Source of the DNA: Aristolochia californica
Taxonomy: Eukaryota > Streptophyta > Magnoliopsida > Piperales > Aristolochiaceae
Direction of reading: 5' to 3'
Assembly: GCA_029961685.1 (NCBI GenBank)
Contig: JARWKL010000001.1
Coordinates: 26,982,295-27,046,294, forward strand
Length of the DNA stretch: 64,000 nt
The position numbers and the translations under genes are program-made. How positions within the stretch are numbered: the stretch's first letter is position 1; every line of letters starts with the position of its first letter. Below, one piece after another: positions 1 to 12,600 of this stretch. The notes below the pieces were generated by a model. It was not told where the DNA came from. It saw only the letters and a program-made list of their open reading frames with translations, and searched no databases.

Positions 1-1777
1 CTGTTAGGGTTGAACTAGTGGAATTTCCCAAACATGGACAACAAAAATTTTGTGTTCATTTGTGGTGTGTGAAGAAATTTTCTTTACTTAAATTTGTTAT
101 TGTTTTAAATTTTTTTCCGTACATGAACTCTAAAATTTTAATTTTGTTGTGATCTGTTTGCCTGTTTGGTTAATGGGATAAAGGGAGAGCGAAAACTCAA
201 AGATTTGATTTATGAAAAAAGTGTAAATCTAAAATGAAAATGCAGAGTGCACAAATGTTGAGCGAGTTAATTCCAAAGAGTTTCTGTAATTTTTAGTTAT
301 TGTAAGCTCTTCGTAGTTATTATATATCAGGTTTTGCAATCGTCGGGAAAAAGGGGGAGGCAGGGATTTTTAACTGAGTCTTGATTCCCAATCCATAAGT
401 CATTTCTTAGGGTAATATAGCCCGTTACTCATGATAAATCACTTTGGAATCATCCATGATCATTGGGTCAGCTTTTTGTAGATGGGCAAAAGAATGTCTT
501 GTTTGACTCAGGTAAATATCCTACCGCACGTTCCGTTGAGAATTTAATGAGGGTTTGTTACTCTCTTCAAAATTTTTGGATCCATAGGTGATTTGCATCT
601 TTAACATGTTTAAAACATTCAAATCCATTTTTATAGCATGTGTGGAGGAAATCTCTTTCCCACAAAATTCCAAGCTGTTAGGGTTGAACTAGTGGAATTT
701 CCCAAACATGGACAACAAAACTTTTGTGTTCATTTGTGGTGTGTGAAGAAATTTTCTTTACTTACATTTGTTATTGTTTTAAATTTTTATCCGTACATGA
801 ACTCGAAAATTTTAATTTTGTTGTGATCTATTTGCCTTTTTGTTTTATGGGATAAAGGGAGAGCGAAAACTCAAAGTTTTGATTTATGAAAAAATTGTAA
901 ATCTAAAATGAAAATGCAGAGTGCACAAATGTTGAGCGAGATAATTCCAAAGAGTTTCTGTAATTTTCAGGGATTGTAAGCTCTTCTTAGTTTTTATATA
1001 TCAGGTTTTTCAATCGTCGGGAAAAAGGGGGAGGCAACGATTTTTAATTGAGTCTTGACTCCCAATCCATAAGTCATTACTTAGGGTAATATAGCCCGTT
1101 ACGCATGATAATTCACTTTACAATCATCCATGATCGTTGGGTCAGCTTTTTGTTGATGGGCAAAATAATGGCTTGTTTGACTTGGGTAAATATCCCACCG
1201 CACGTTCACTTGGGAATTTAATGAGCCTTTGTTGTTCTCTTCAAAAGCTATGGATCCATAGGTGACTTGCATCTTTAACATGCTTAATACATGCATATCC
1301 ATTTTTAAAGCATGTGTGGAGGAAAAGTCTTTCCTATAAAATTCCAAGCTGTTGGGGTTGAACTAGTGGAATTTCCCAAACTTGGACAACAAAACTTTTG
1401 TGTTCATTTGTGATTGTAAATAAATTTTCCTTACTTACATTTGTTATTGTTTTAAATTTTTTCCGTACTTGAACTCCAAAATATTCTTTTTGTTGTGATC
1501 TATTTGCCTTTTTGGTTTACGGGATGAAAGGGAGAGCAAAAACTCATAGTTTTGTTGTAAGAAAAAAGAGTACATGTAGAATGGAAATGCACAATGCACA
1601 AATGTAGAGAGAGATAATTCCAAAGAGTTTCTGTAATTTTTAGGGATTGTAAGCTCTTCTTAGTTTTTATATATCAGGTTTTGCAATCATAGGGAAAAAG
1701 GGGGAGGCAGGGATTTTTAACTGAGTCTTGACTACCAATCCATAAGTCATTTATTAGGGTAATATAGCCAGTTACGC

Positions 1778-2399
1778 ATGATAAATCACTTTACAATCAT
1801 CCATGATCGTTGGGTCAGCTTTTTGTAAATGGGCAAAATAATGGTTTGTTTGACTCGGGTAAATATCCCACCGCACTTTCACTTGAGAATTTAATGAACG
1901 TTTGTTATTCTCTGCAAATCCATTTTTTAAGCATGTGTGGAGGAAATGTCTTTCTTATAAAATTCCAAGCTGTTAGGGTTGAACTAGTGGAATTTCCCAA
2001 ACTTGGACAATAAAACTTTTGTGTTCATTTGTGGTGTGTGAATAAATTTTCTTTACTTATATTTGTTGTTGTTTTTAATTATTTTCCGTACATGAACTCT
2101 AAAATTTTCATTTTGTTGTGATCTATTTGCCTTTTTGGATTACGGAATGAAGGGAGAGCGAAAACTCAAAGTTTTGATTTATGCAAAAAGTGTTCATCTA
2201 AAGTGAAAATGCACAGTGCACAAATGTAGAGAGAGATAATTCCAAAGAGTTTCACTAATTTTTAGGGATTGTAAGCTCTTCTTAGTTTTTATATATCAGG
2301 TTTTGCAATCGCCGGGAAAAAGGTGAAGGCAGGGATTTTTAACTGAGTCTTGACTCCCAATCCATAAGTCATTTCTTGGGGTAATATAGCCCGTTATGC
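1778..2399 (+). repeat. 622-bp monomer with 51-bp deletion (unit A)
   Basis: The interval between anchors is 622 bp. The deletion removes the HindIII/BamHI-type segment and the CATGTTT dyad: the sequence passes from TTATTCTCT straight to GCAAATCCATTTTTTAAGC near 1,912. Identically placed deletions occur at 8,674-9,296 and 20,305-20,927. Confidence 0.93.
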
Positions 2400-3028
2400 A
2401 TGATAAATCACTTTACAATCATCCATGATCGTTGGGTCAGCTTTTTGTAGATGGGCAAAATAATGGCTTGCTTGACTTGGGTAAATATCCCACCGCACTT
2501 TCAGTTGAGAATTTAATGAGCGTTTGTTATTCTCTTCAAAAGCTTTGGATCCATAGGTGATTTGCATCTTTAACATGTTTAAAACATGCATATCCATTTT
2601 TAAAGAATGTGTGGAGGAAATCTCTTCCCTATAAAATTCCAAGCTATTGGGGTTGAACTAGTGGTGTGTGAATAAAATTTCTTTACTTACATTTGTTGTT
2701 TTGTTAAAATTTTTCCGTACTTGAACTCATAAATAGTCATTTTGTTGTGATCTATTTGCCTTTTTGGTTTACGGGATGAAGGGAGAGTGAAAACTCAAAG
2801 CTAAGTTTTAAGAAAAAAGAGTACATGTAGAATGGAAATGCAAAATGCACAAATGTAGAAAGAGATAATTTCAAAGAGTTTCTGTAATTTTTAGGGATTG
2901 TAAGCTTTTCTTAGTTTTTATATATCAGGTTTTGCAATCGTCGGGAAAAAGGGGGAGGCAGGGATTTTTAACTGAGTCTTGACTACCAATCCATAAGTCA
3001 TTTATTAGGGCAATATAGCCCATTAAGC
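2400..3028 (+). repeat. 629-bp monomer with private 44-bp deletion
   Basis: At about 2,664 the sequence reads GAACTAGTGGTGTGTGAATA. The expected segment from AATTTCCCAAAC through CATTTGTGG is missing. The lost 44 bp are bounded by the direct repeat GTGG, one copy of which remains. Unit B has the undeleted segment at the corresponding place (9,560-9,610), so this happened after the A/B duplication. Confidence 0.9.
2590..2835 (+). repeat. Representative beta-type variable segment
   Basis: Within the monomer about 250 bp exist in two linked states. The beta state reads ATATCCATTTTTAAAG, CCTATAAAATTCCAAGC, TTGGGGTTGAAC, ACTTGAACTCC(or AT)AAA, GTTTTAAGAAAAAAGAGTAC, ATGTAGAATGG and a direct TGCACAATGCAC-like motif. 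The alpha state reads AAATCCATTTTTTAAGC, CTTATAAAATTCC, GTTAGGGTTGAAC, ACATGAACTCTAAAA, GATTTATGAAAAAAGTGTAC, ATCTAAAATG and TGCACAGTGCAC. This copy is beta by these markers but also carries the 44-bp deletion of unit A. Outside this segment the two families are much alike. The alpha and beta labels are mine. Confidence 0.8.
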
Positions 3029-6000
3029 ATGATAAATCACTTTACAATCATCCATGATCGTAGGGTCAGCTTTTTGTAGATGGGCAAAATAATGGCTTGT
3101 TTGACTCGAGTAAATATCCCACCACACATTCACTTGAGAATTTAATGAGCGTTTGTTATTCTCTTCAAAAGCTTTGGATCCATAGGTGATTGGCATCTTT
3201 AACATGTTTAAAACATGCAAATCCATTTTTTAAGCATCTGTGGAGGAAAACACTTCTTATAAAATTCCAAGTTGTTAGGGTTGAACTAGTGCAATTTCCC
3301 AAACTTGGACAACAAAATTTTTGTGTTCATTTGTGGTGAGTGAATAAATTTTCTTTACTTACATATTTTATTTCTTTTTATTTTTTTCCCGTACATGAAC
3401 TCTAAAATTTTCATTTTGTTGTGATCTATTTGCCTTTTTGGTTTACGGGATGAAGGGAGAGCGAAAACTCAAAGTCTTGATTTATGAAAAAAGTGTACAT
3501 CTAAAATGAAAATGCAGAGTGCACAAATGTAGAGCGAGATAATTCCAAAGATTTTCTGTAATTTTTGGGGATTGTAAGCTCTTCTTAGTTTTTATATATC
3601 AGGTTTTGCAATCGTCGGGAAAAAGGGGGAGGCAGGGATTTTTAACTGAGTCTTGACTCCCAATCCATAAGTCATTTCTTAGGGTTATATAGCCCGTTAT
3701 GCATGATAAATCACTTTACAATCATCCATGATCGTTGGGTCAGCTTTTTGTAGATGGGCAAAATAATGGATTGTTTGACACGGGAAAATATCCCACCGCA
3801 TGTTTACTTGAGAATTTAATGATTGTTTGTTATTCTCTTCAAAAGCTTTGGATCCATAGGTGATTTGCATCTTTAACATGTTTAAAACATGCAAATCCAT
3901 TTTTTAAGCATGTGTGGAGGAAATCTCTTTCTTCTAAAATTCCAAGTTGTTAGGGTTGAACTAGTGGAATTTCCCAAACTTGGACAACAAAACTTTTGTG
4001 TTCATTTGTGGTGTGTGAATAAATTTTCTTTACTTACATTTTTTATTGCTTTTAATTTTTTCTGTACTTGAATCCAAAATTTTCATTTTGTTGTGATCTA
4101 TTTGCCTTTTTGGTTTACGGGATGAAAGGGAGAGTGAAAACTCAAATTTTTGATTTATGAATAATTTGAACATCTAAAATGAAAATGCACAGTGCACTAA
4201 TGTAGAGCGAGATAATTCCAAAGAGTTTCTATAATTTTTAGGGATTGTAAGCTCTTCTTAGTTTTTATATATCAGGTTTTGCAATCGTCGGAAAAAAGGG
4301 GGAGGCAGGGATTTTTAACTGAGTCTTGACTCCCAATCCATAAGTCATTTATTAGGGTAATATAGCCCGTTATGCGTGATAAATCACTTTAAAATCATCC
4401 ATGATCGTAGGGTCAACTTTTTGTAGATGGGTAAAATAATGGCTTGTTTTAGTCGGGTAAATATCCCACCGCACGTTCACTTGAGAATTTAATGAGCATT
4501 TGTTATTCTCTTCAAAAGCTTTGGATCCATAGGTGATATGCATCTTTAACATGTTTAAAACATGGAAATCCATTTTTTAAGCATGTGCGGTGGAAATCTC
4601 TTTCTTATAAAATTCCAAGCTGTTAGGGTTGAACTAGTGGAATTTCCCAAACTTGGACAACAAAACTTTTGTGTTCATTTGTGGTGTGTGAATAAATTTT
4701 ATTTACTTACAATTGTTATTGTTTTAGATTTTTTTCCATACATGAACTCTAAAATTTTCATTTTGTTGTGATCAATTTGCCTTTTTGGTTTACGGGATGA
4801 AGGGAGAGCGAAAGCTCAAAGTTTTGTTTTAAGCGAAAAGAGTACATGTAGAATGGAAATTCACAATGCACAAATGTAGAGAGAGATAATTCCAAAGAGT
4901 TTCTATAATTTTTAGGGATTGTAAGCTCTTCTTAGTTTTTATATACAAAGTTTTGCAATTGTCGGGAAAAAGGGGAGGCAGGGATTTTTAACTGAGTCTT
5001 GACTCGCAATCCATAAGTCATTTCTTAGGGTAATATAGCCCGTTACACATGATAAATCACTTTACAATCATCCATGATCGTTGGGTCAGCTTTTTGTAGA
5101 TAGGCAAAATAATGGCTTGTTTGACTCGGGTAAATATCCTACCGCACGTTCACTTGAGAATTTAATGAGCGTTTGTTATTCTCTTCAAAAGCTATGGATC
5201 CATAGGTGATTTGCTTCTTCAACATGTTTAAAACATGCAAATCGATTTTTTAAGTATGTGTGGAGGAAATCTCTTTCTTATAAAATTCCAAGCTGTTAGG
5301 GTTGAACTAGTGGAATTTCCCAAACATGGACAACAAAACTTTTGTGTTCATTTGTGGTGTGTGAATAAATTTCCTTTACTTACATTTGTTATTGTTTTAA
5401 ATTTTTTCCGTACTTTAATCCAAAAATTTCATTTTGTTGTGATCTATTTGCCTTTTTGGTTTACGGGAAGAAAGGGAGAGCGAAAACTCAAAGTTTTGTT
5501 TTAAGAAAAAAGAGTACATATGGAATGGAAATGCACAATGCACAAATGTAGAGAGAGATAATTCCAAAGAGTTTCTGTAATTTTTAGGGATTGTGAGCTC
5601 TTCTTAGTTTTTATATATCAGGTTTTGCAATCGTCAGGAAAAAGGGGGAGGCAGGGATTTTTTACTGAGTCTTGACTCCCAATCCATAAGTCATTTATTA
5701 GGGTAATATAGCCCGTTACGCATGATAAATCACTTTACAATCATCCATGATCGTTGGGTCAGCTTTTTGTAGATGGGCAAAATAATGGCTTGTTTGACTC
5801 GGGTAAATATCCCACCGCACGACACTTGAGAATTTAATGAGCGTTTGTTATTCTCTTCAAAACCTATGGATCCATAGGTGATTTGCCTCTTTAACATGTT
5901 TAAAACATGCAAATCCATTTTTTAAGTATGTGTGGAGGAAATCACTTTCTTACAAAATTCCAGGCTGTTAGGGTTGAATTAGTGGAATTTCCCAAACTTG

Positions 6001-6394
6001 GACAACAAAACTTTTGTGTTCATTTGTGGTGTGTGAATAAATTTTCTTTACTTACATTTGTTATTGTTTTAAATTTTTTTCCGTACATGAACTCTAAAAT
6101 TTTAATTTTGTTGTGATCTATTTGCGTTTTTGGTTTATGGGATAATGGGAGAGCGAAAACTCAAAGTTTTGATTTATGAAAAAAGTGAAAATCTAAAATG
6201 AAAATGCACAGTGCACAAATGTTGAGCGAGATAATTCCAAAGAGTTTCTGTATTTTTTAGGGATTGTAAGCTCTTCTTAGTTTTTATATATCAGGTTTTG
6301 CAATCGTCGGGAAAAAGGGGGAGGTAGCGATTTTTAATTGAGTCTTGACTCCCAAACCATAAGTCATTACTTAGGGTAATATAGCCCGTTACGC

Positions 6395-6653
6395 ATGATA
6401 ATTCACTTTACAATCATCCATGATCGTTGGTTTTAAGAAAAAAGAGTACATGTAGAATGAAAATGCACAATGCACAAATATAGAGAGAGATAATTCCAAA
6501 GAGTTTCTGTAATTTTTAGGGATTGTAAGCTCTTCTTAGTTATTATATATCAGGTTTTGCAATCATCGGGAAAAAGGGGGAGGCATGGATTTTTAACTGA
6601 GTCTTGACTCCCAATCCATAAGTCATTTCTTAGGGTAATATAACCCGTTACTC
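6395..6653 (+). repeat. Truncated 259-bp monomer (HOR junction marker)
   Basis: Two anchors lie only 259 bp apart (6,394 and 6,653), so about 415 bp of a monomer are missing. The junction is at 6,430/6,431, joining the GATCGTTGG region directly to the beta-type TTTTAAGAAAAAAGAG segment. The same junction at the same base occurs at 18,061/18,062, so the deletion predates duplication of the unit and is a good diagnostic for it. Confidence 0.95.
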
Positions 6654-9600
6654 ATGATAAATCACTTTGCAATCATCCATGATCATTGGGTCAGCTTTTT
6701 GTAGATGGGCAAAATAATGGCTTGTTTGACTCAGGTAAATATCCTACCGCACGTTCCGTTGAGAATTTAATGAGGGTCTGTTACTCTCTTCAAAAGCTTT
6801 GGATCCATAGGTGATTTGTATCTTTTACATGTTTAAAACATTCAAATCCATTTTTAATGCATGCTTCGAGGAAATCTCTTTCCTACAAAATTCCAAGCTG
6901 TTAGGGTTGAACTAGTGGAATTTCCCAAACATGGACAACAAAACTTTTGTGTTCATTTGTGGTGTGTGAAGAAATTTTCTTTACTTACATTTGTTATTGT
7001 TTTAAATTTTTTTCCGTACATGAACTCTAAAATTTTAATTTTGTTGTGATCTATTTGCCTTTTTGGTTTATGGGATAAAGGGAGAGCGAAAACTCAAAGA
7101 TTTGATTTATGAAAAAAGTGTAAATCTAAAATGAAAATGCAGAGTGCACAAATGTTGAGCGAGTTAATTCCAAAGAGTTTCTGTAATTTTAACTTATTGT
7201 AAGCTCTTCTTAGTTATTATATATCAGGTTTTGCAATCGTCGGGAAAAAGGGGGAGGCAGGGATTTTTATTTGAGTCTTGACTCCCAATCCATAAGTCAT
7301 TTCTTAGGGTAATATAGCCCGTTACTCATGATAAATCACTTTGGAATCATCCATGATCATTGGGTCAGCTTTTTGTAGATGGGCAAAAGAATGGCTTGTT
7401 TGACTCAGGTAAATATCCTACCGCACGTTCCGTTGAGAATTTAATGAGGGTTTGTTACACTCTTCAAAAGCTCTGAATCCATAGGTGATTTGCATCTTTA
7501 ACATGTTTAAAACATTCAGATCCATTTTTAAAGCATGTGTGGAGGAAATCTCTTTCCCACAAAATTCCAAGCTGTTAGGGTTGAACTAGTGGAATTTCCC
7601 AAACATGGACGACAAAACTTTTGTGTTCATTTGTGGTTTGTGAAGAAATTTTCTTTACTTACATTTGTTATTGTTTTAAATTTTTTTCCGTACATGAACT
7701 CTAAAATTTTAATTTTGTTGTGATCTATTGGCCTTTTTGGTTTATGGGATAAAGGGAGAGTGAAAACTCAAAGTTTTGATTTATGAAAAAAGTGTAAATC
7801 TAAAATGAAAATGCAGAGTGCACAAATGTTGAGCGAGATAATTCCAAAGAGTTTCTGTAATTTTCAGGGATTGTAAGCTCTTCTTAGTTTTTATATATCA
7901 GGTTTTGCAATCGTAGGGAAAAAGGGGGAGGCAACGATTTTTAATTGAGTCTTGACTCCCAATCCATAAGTCATTACTTAGGGTAATATAGCCCGTTACG
8001 CATGATAATTCACTTTACAATCATCCATGATCGTTGGGTCAACTTTTTGTTGATGGGCAAAATAATGGCTTGTTTGACTCGGGTAAATATCCCACCGCAC
8101 GTTCACTTGAGAATTTAATTAGCCTTTGTAGTTCTCTTCAAAAGCTATGGATCCATAGGTGACTTGCATCTTTAACATGCTTAATACATGCATATCCATT
8201 TTTAAAGCATGTGTGGAGGAAAAGTCTTTCCTATAAAATTCCAAGCTGTTGGGGTTGAACTAGTGGAATTTCCCAAACTTGGACAACAAAACTTTTGTGT
8301 TCATTTGTGATTGTAAATAAATTTTCCTTACTTACATTTGTTATTGTTTTAAATTTTTTCCGTACTTGAACTCCAAAATATTCTTTTTGTTGTGATCTAT
8401 TTGCTTTTTCGGTTTACGGGATGAAAGGGTGAGCAAAAACTCAAAGTTTTGTTGTAAGAAAAAAGAGTACATGTAGAATGGACATGCACAATGCACAAAT
8501 GTAGAGAGAGATAATTCCAAAGAGTTTCTGTAATTTTTAGGGATTGTAAGCTCTTCTTAGTTTTTATATATCAGGTTTTGCAATCGTCGGGAAAAAGGGG
8601 GAGGCAGGGATTTTTAACTGAGTCTTGACTACCAATCCATAAGTCATTTATTAGGGTAATATAGCCAGTTACGCATGATAAATCACTTTACAATCATCCA
8701 TGATCGTTGGATCAGCTTTTTGTAAATGGGCAAAATACTGGCTTGTTTGACTCGGGTAAATATCCCACCGCACTTTCACTTGAGAATTTAATGAACGTTT
8801 GTTATTCTCTACAAATCCATTTTTTAAGCATGTGTGGAGGAAATGTCTTTCTTATAAAATTCCAAGCTGTTAGGGTTGAACTAGTGGAATTTCCAAAACT
8901 TCGACAATAAAACTTTTGTGTTCATTTGTGGTGTGTGAATAAATTTTCTTTACTTACATTTGTTATTGTTTTTAATTTTTTTCCGTACATGAACTCTAAA
9001 ATTTTCATTTTGTTGTGATCTATTTGCCTTTTTGGATTACGGGATGAAGGGAGAGTGAAAACTCAAAGTTTTGATTTATGCAAAAAGTGTACATGTAAAA
9101 TGAAAATGCACAGTGCACAAATGTAGAGAGAGATAATTCCAAAGAGTTTCAATAATTTTTAGGGATTGTAAGCTCTTCTTAGTTTTTATATATCAGGTTT
9201 TGCAATCGCCGGGAAAAAGGGGGAGGCAGGGATTTTTAACTGAGTCTTGACTCCCAATCCATAAGTCATTTCTTACGGTAATATAGCCCGTTATGCATGA
9301 TAAATCACTTTACAATCATCCATGATCGTTGGGTCAGCTTTTTGTAGATGGGCAAAATAATGGCGTGCTTGACTTGGGTAAATATCCCACCGCACTTTCA
9401 GTTGAGAATTTAATGAGTGTTTGTTATTCTCTTCAAAAGCTTTGGATCCATAGGTGATTTGCATCTTTAACATGTTTAAAACATGCATATCCATTTTTGA
9501 AGAATGTGTGGAGGAAATCTCTTCCCTATAAAATTCCAAGTTGTTGGGGTTCAACTAGTGGAATTTCCCAAACTTGGACAACTAAACTTTTGTGTTCATT

Positions 9601-12600
9601 TGTGGTGTGTGAATATCTTTACTTACATTTGTTGTTTTGCTAAAATTTTTCCGTACTTGAACTCATAAATAGTCATTTTGTTGTGATCTATTTGCCTTTT
9701 TGGTTTACGGGATGAAGGGAGAGTGAAAACTCAAAGCTAAGTTTTAAGAAAAAAGAGTACATGTAGAATGGAAATGCAAAATGCACAAATGTAGAAAGAG
9801 ATAATTTCAAAGAGTTTCTGTAATTTTTAGGGATTGTAAGCTTTTCTTAGTTTTTATATATCAGGTTTTGCAATCGTCGGGAAAAAGGGGGAGGCAGGGA
9901 TTTTTAACTAAGTCTTGACTCCCAATCCATAAGTCATTTATTAGGGTAATATAGCCCATTACGCATGATAAATCACTTTACAATCATCCATGATCGTTGG
10001 GTCAGCTTTTTGTAGATGGGCAAAATAATGGCCTGTTTGATTCGGGTAATTATCCCACCGCACGTTCTCTTGAGAATTTAATGAGCGTTTGTTATTCTCT
10101 TCAAAAGCTTTGGATCCATTGGTGATTGGCATCTTTAACATGTTTAAAACTTGCAAATCCATTTTTTAAGCATCTGTGGAGGAAAACACTTCTTATAAAA
10201 TTCCAAGTTGTTAGGGTTGAACTAGTGGAATTTCCCAAACTTGAACAACAAAACTTTTGTGTTCATTTGTGGTGAGTGAATAAATTTTCTTTACTTACAT
10301 TCGTTATTTTTTTTTATTTTTTTTCCGTACATGAACTCAAAAATTTTCATTTTGTTGTGATCTATTTGGCTTTTTGGTTTACGGGATGAAGTGAGAGCGA
10401 AAACTCAAAGTCTTGATTTATGAAAAAAGTGTACATCTAAAATGAAAATGCAGAGTGCACAAATGTAGAGCGAGATAATTCCAAATATTTTCTGTAATTT
10501 TTAGGGATTGTAAGCTCTTCTTAGTTTTTATATATCAGGTTTTGCAATCGTCGGGAAAAAGGGGGAGGCAGGGATTTTTAACTGAGTCTTGACTCCCAAT
10601 CCATAAGTCATTTCTTAGGGTTATATAGCCAGTTATGCATGATAAATCACTTTACAATCATCCATGATCGTTGGGTCAGCTTTTTGTAGATGGGCAAAAT
10701 AATGGCTTGTTTGACACGGGAAAATATCCCACCGCATGTTTACTTGAGAATTTAATGAGTGTTTGTTATTCTCTTCAAAAGCTTTGGATCCATAGGTGAT
10801 TTGCACCTTTAACATGTTTAAAACATGCAAATCCATTTTTTAAGCATGTGTGGAGGAAATCTCTTTCTTCTAAAATTCCAAGTTGTTAGGGTTGAACTAG
10901 TGGAATTTCCCAAACTTGGACAACAAAACTTTTGTGTTCATTTGTGGTGGGTGAATAAATTTTCTTTACTTTCATTTTTTATTGCTTTTAATTTTTTCCG
11001 TACTTAAATCCAAAATTTTCATTTTGTTGTGATCTATTTGCCTTTTTGGTTTACGGGATGAAAGGGAGAGTGAAAACTCAAATTTTTGATTTATGAAAAA
11101 TTTGAACATCTAAAATGAAAATGCATAGTGCACTAATGTAGAGCGAGATAATTCCAAAGATTTTCTGTAATTTTTAGGGATTGTAAGCTCTTCTTAGTTT
11201 TTATATATCAGGTTATGCAATCGTCGGGAAAAAGGGGGAGGCAGGGATTTTTAACTGAGTCTTGACTCCCAATCCATAAGTCATTTATCAGGGTAATATA
11301 GCCCGTTATGCGTGATAAATCACTTTAAAATCATCCATGATCGTAGGGTCAACTTTTTGTAGATGGGTAAAATAATGGCTTGTTTTAGTCGGGTAAATAT
11401 CCCACCGCACGTTCAATTGAGAATTTAATGAGCGTTTGTTATTCTCTTCAAAAGCTATGGATCCATAGGTGATTTGCATCTTCAACATGTTTAAAACATG
11501 CAAATCCATTTTTTAAGCATGTGTGAAGGAAATCTCTTTCTTATAAAATTCCAAGCTGTTAGGGTTGAACTAGTGGAATTTCCCAAACTTGGACAACAAA
11601 ACTTTTGTGTTCATTTGTGGTGTGTGAATAAATTTTCTTTACTTACATTTGTTATTGTTTTAGATTTTTTTCCATACATGAACTCTAAAATTTTCATTTT
11701 GTTGTGATCAATTTGCCTTTTTGGTTTACGGGATGAAGGGAGAGCGAAAGCTCAAAGTTTTGTTTTAAGCAAAAAGAGTACATGTAGAATGGAAATTCAC
11801 AATGCACAAATGTAGAGAGAGGTAATTCCAAAGAGTTTCTATAATTCTTAGGGATTGTAAGCTCTTCTTAGTTTTTATGTATCAGGTTTTGCAATCGTCA
11901 GGAAAAAGGGGGAGGCAGGGATTTTTAACTGAGTCTTGACTCCCAATCCATAAGTCATTTCTTAGGGTAATATAGCCCGTTACACATGATAAATCACTTT
12001 ACAATCATCAATGATTGTTGGGTCAGCTTTTTGTAGATGGGCAAAATAATGGCTTGTTTGACTCGGGTAAATATCCTACCGCACGTTCACTTGAGAATTT
12101 AATGAGCGTTTGTTATTCTCTTCAAAAGCTTTGGATCCATAGGTGATTTGCTTCTTCAACATGTTTAAAACATGCAAATCGATTTTTTAAGTATGTGTGG
12201 AGGAAATCTCTTTCTTATAAAATTCCAAGCTGTTAGGGTTGAACTAGTGGAATTTCCCAAACATGGACAACAAAACTTTTGTGTTCATTTGTGGTGTGTG
12301 AATAAATTTTCTTTACTTACATTTGTTATTGTTTTAAATTTTTTTCGTACTTGAATCCAAAATTTTCATTTTGTTGTGATCTATTTGCCTTTTTTGTTTA
12401 CGGGAAGAAAGGGAGAGTGAAAACTCAAAGTTTTGTTTTAAGAAAAAAAAGTACATATAGAATGGAAATGCACAATGCACAAATGTAGAGAGAGATAATT
12501 TCAAAAGGTTTCTGTAATTTTTAGGGATTGTAAGCTCTTCTTAGTTTTTATATATCAGGTTTTGCAATCGTCAGGAAAAAGGGGGAGGCAGGGATTTTTT

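Larger units (their letters stand above)
1..6430 (+). repeat. HOR unit A, 11-mer of about 6.9 kb, left-truncated by the window edge
   Basis: Positions 1 to about 2,640 match 6,898 to about 9,537 at a constant offset of 6,897. From about 2,700 to about 5,975 the match continues at offset 6,936-6,937, the 39-bp change reflecting a 44-bp deletion here and a smaller one in unit B. Private variants are shared along the way: the 51-bp deletion near 1,910, GTCTTGATTTATG near 3,475, and ATTTTTGATTTATG near 4,150. The unit contains ten anchors (430 to 6,394). Its first, truncated monomer would lie left of the window. Its last about 400 bp (6,080-6,430) match unit C (offset 11,631) rather than unit B, so the unit is a mosaic relative to B. 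Confidence 0.9.

Noticed and set aside
638..826. Plus-strand open frames of about 62-69 codons, one per monomer
   Set aside because: They lie in the alpha variable segment, recur only because the monomer recurs, start at different ATGs, and are broken by frameshifts or stops in beta and many alpha copies. No ribosome-start context, intron structure or recognisable domain was seen.
2394..2642. Minus-strand open frames of about 67-102 codons, one per monomer
   Set aside because: One-base deletions change the reading frame in several copies (for example 5,730, 31,698, 43,602, 48,315, 53,702, 61,188 and 63,207) and the repeat propagates all the same. There is no domain I recognise. They are treated as shadows of the satellite consensus.
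6425..6440. Transposon insertion at the abrupt joint at 6,431
   Set aside because: Both sides are monomer sequence. No terminal repeats, target-site duplication or foreign DNA is present. It is a deletion joint within the satellite.
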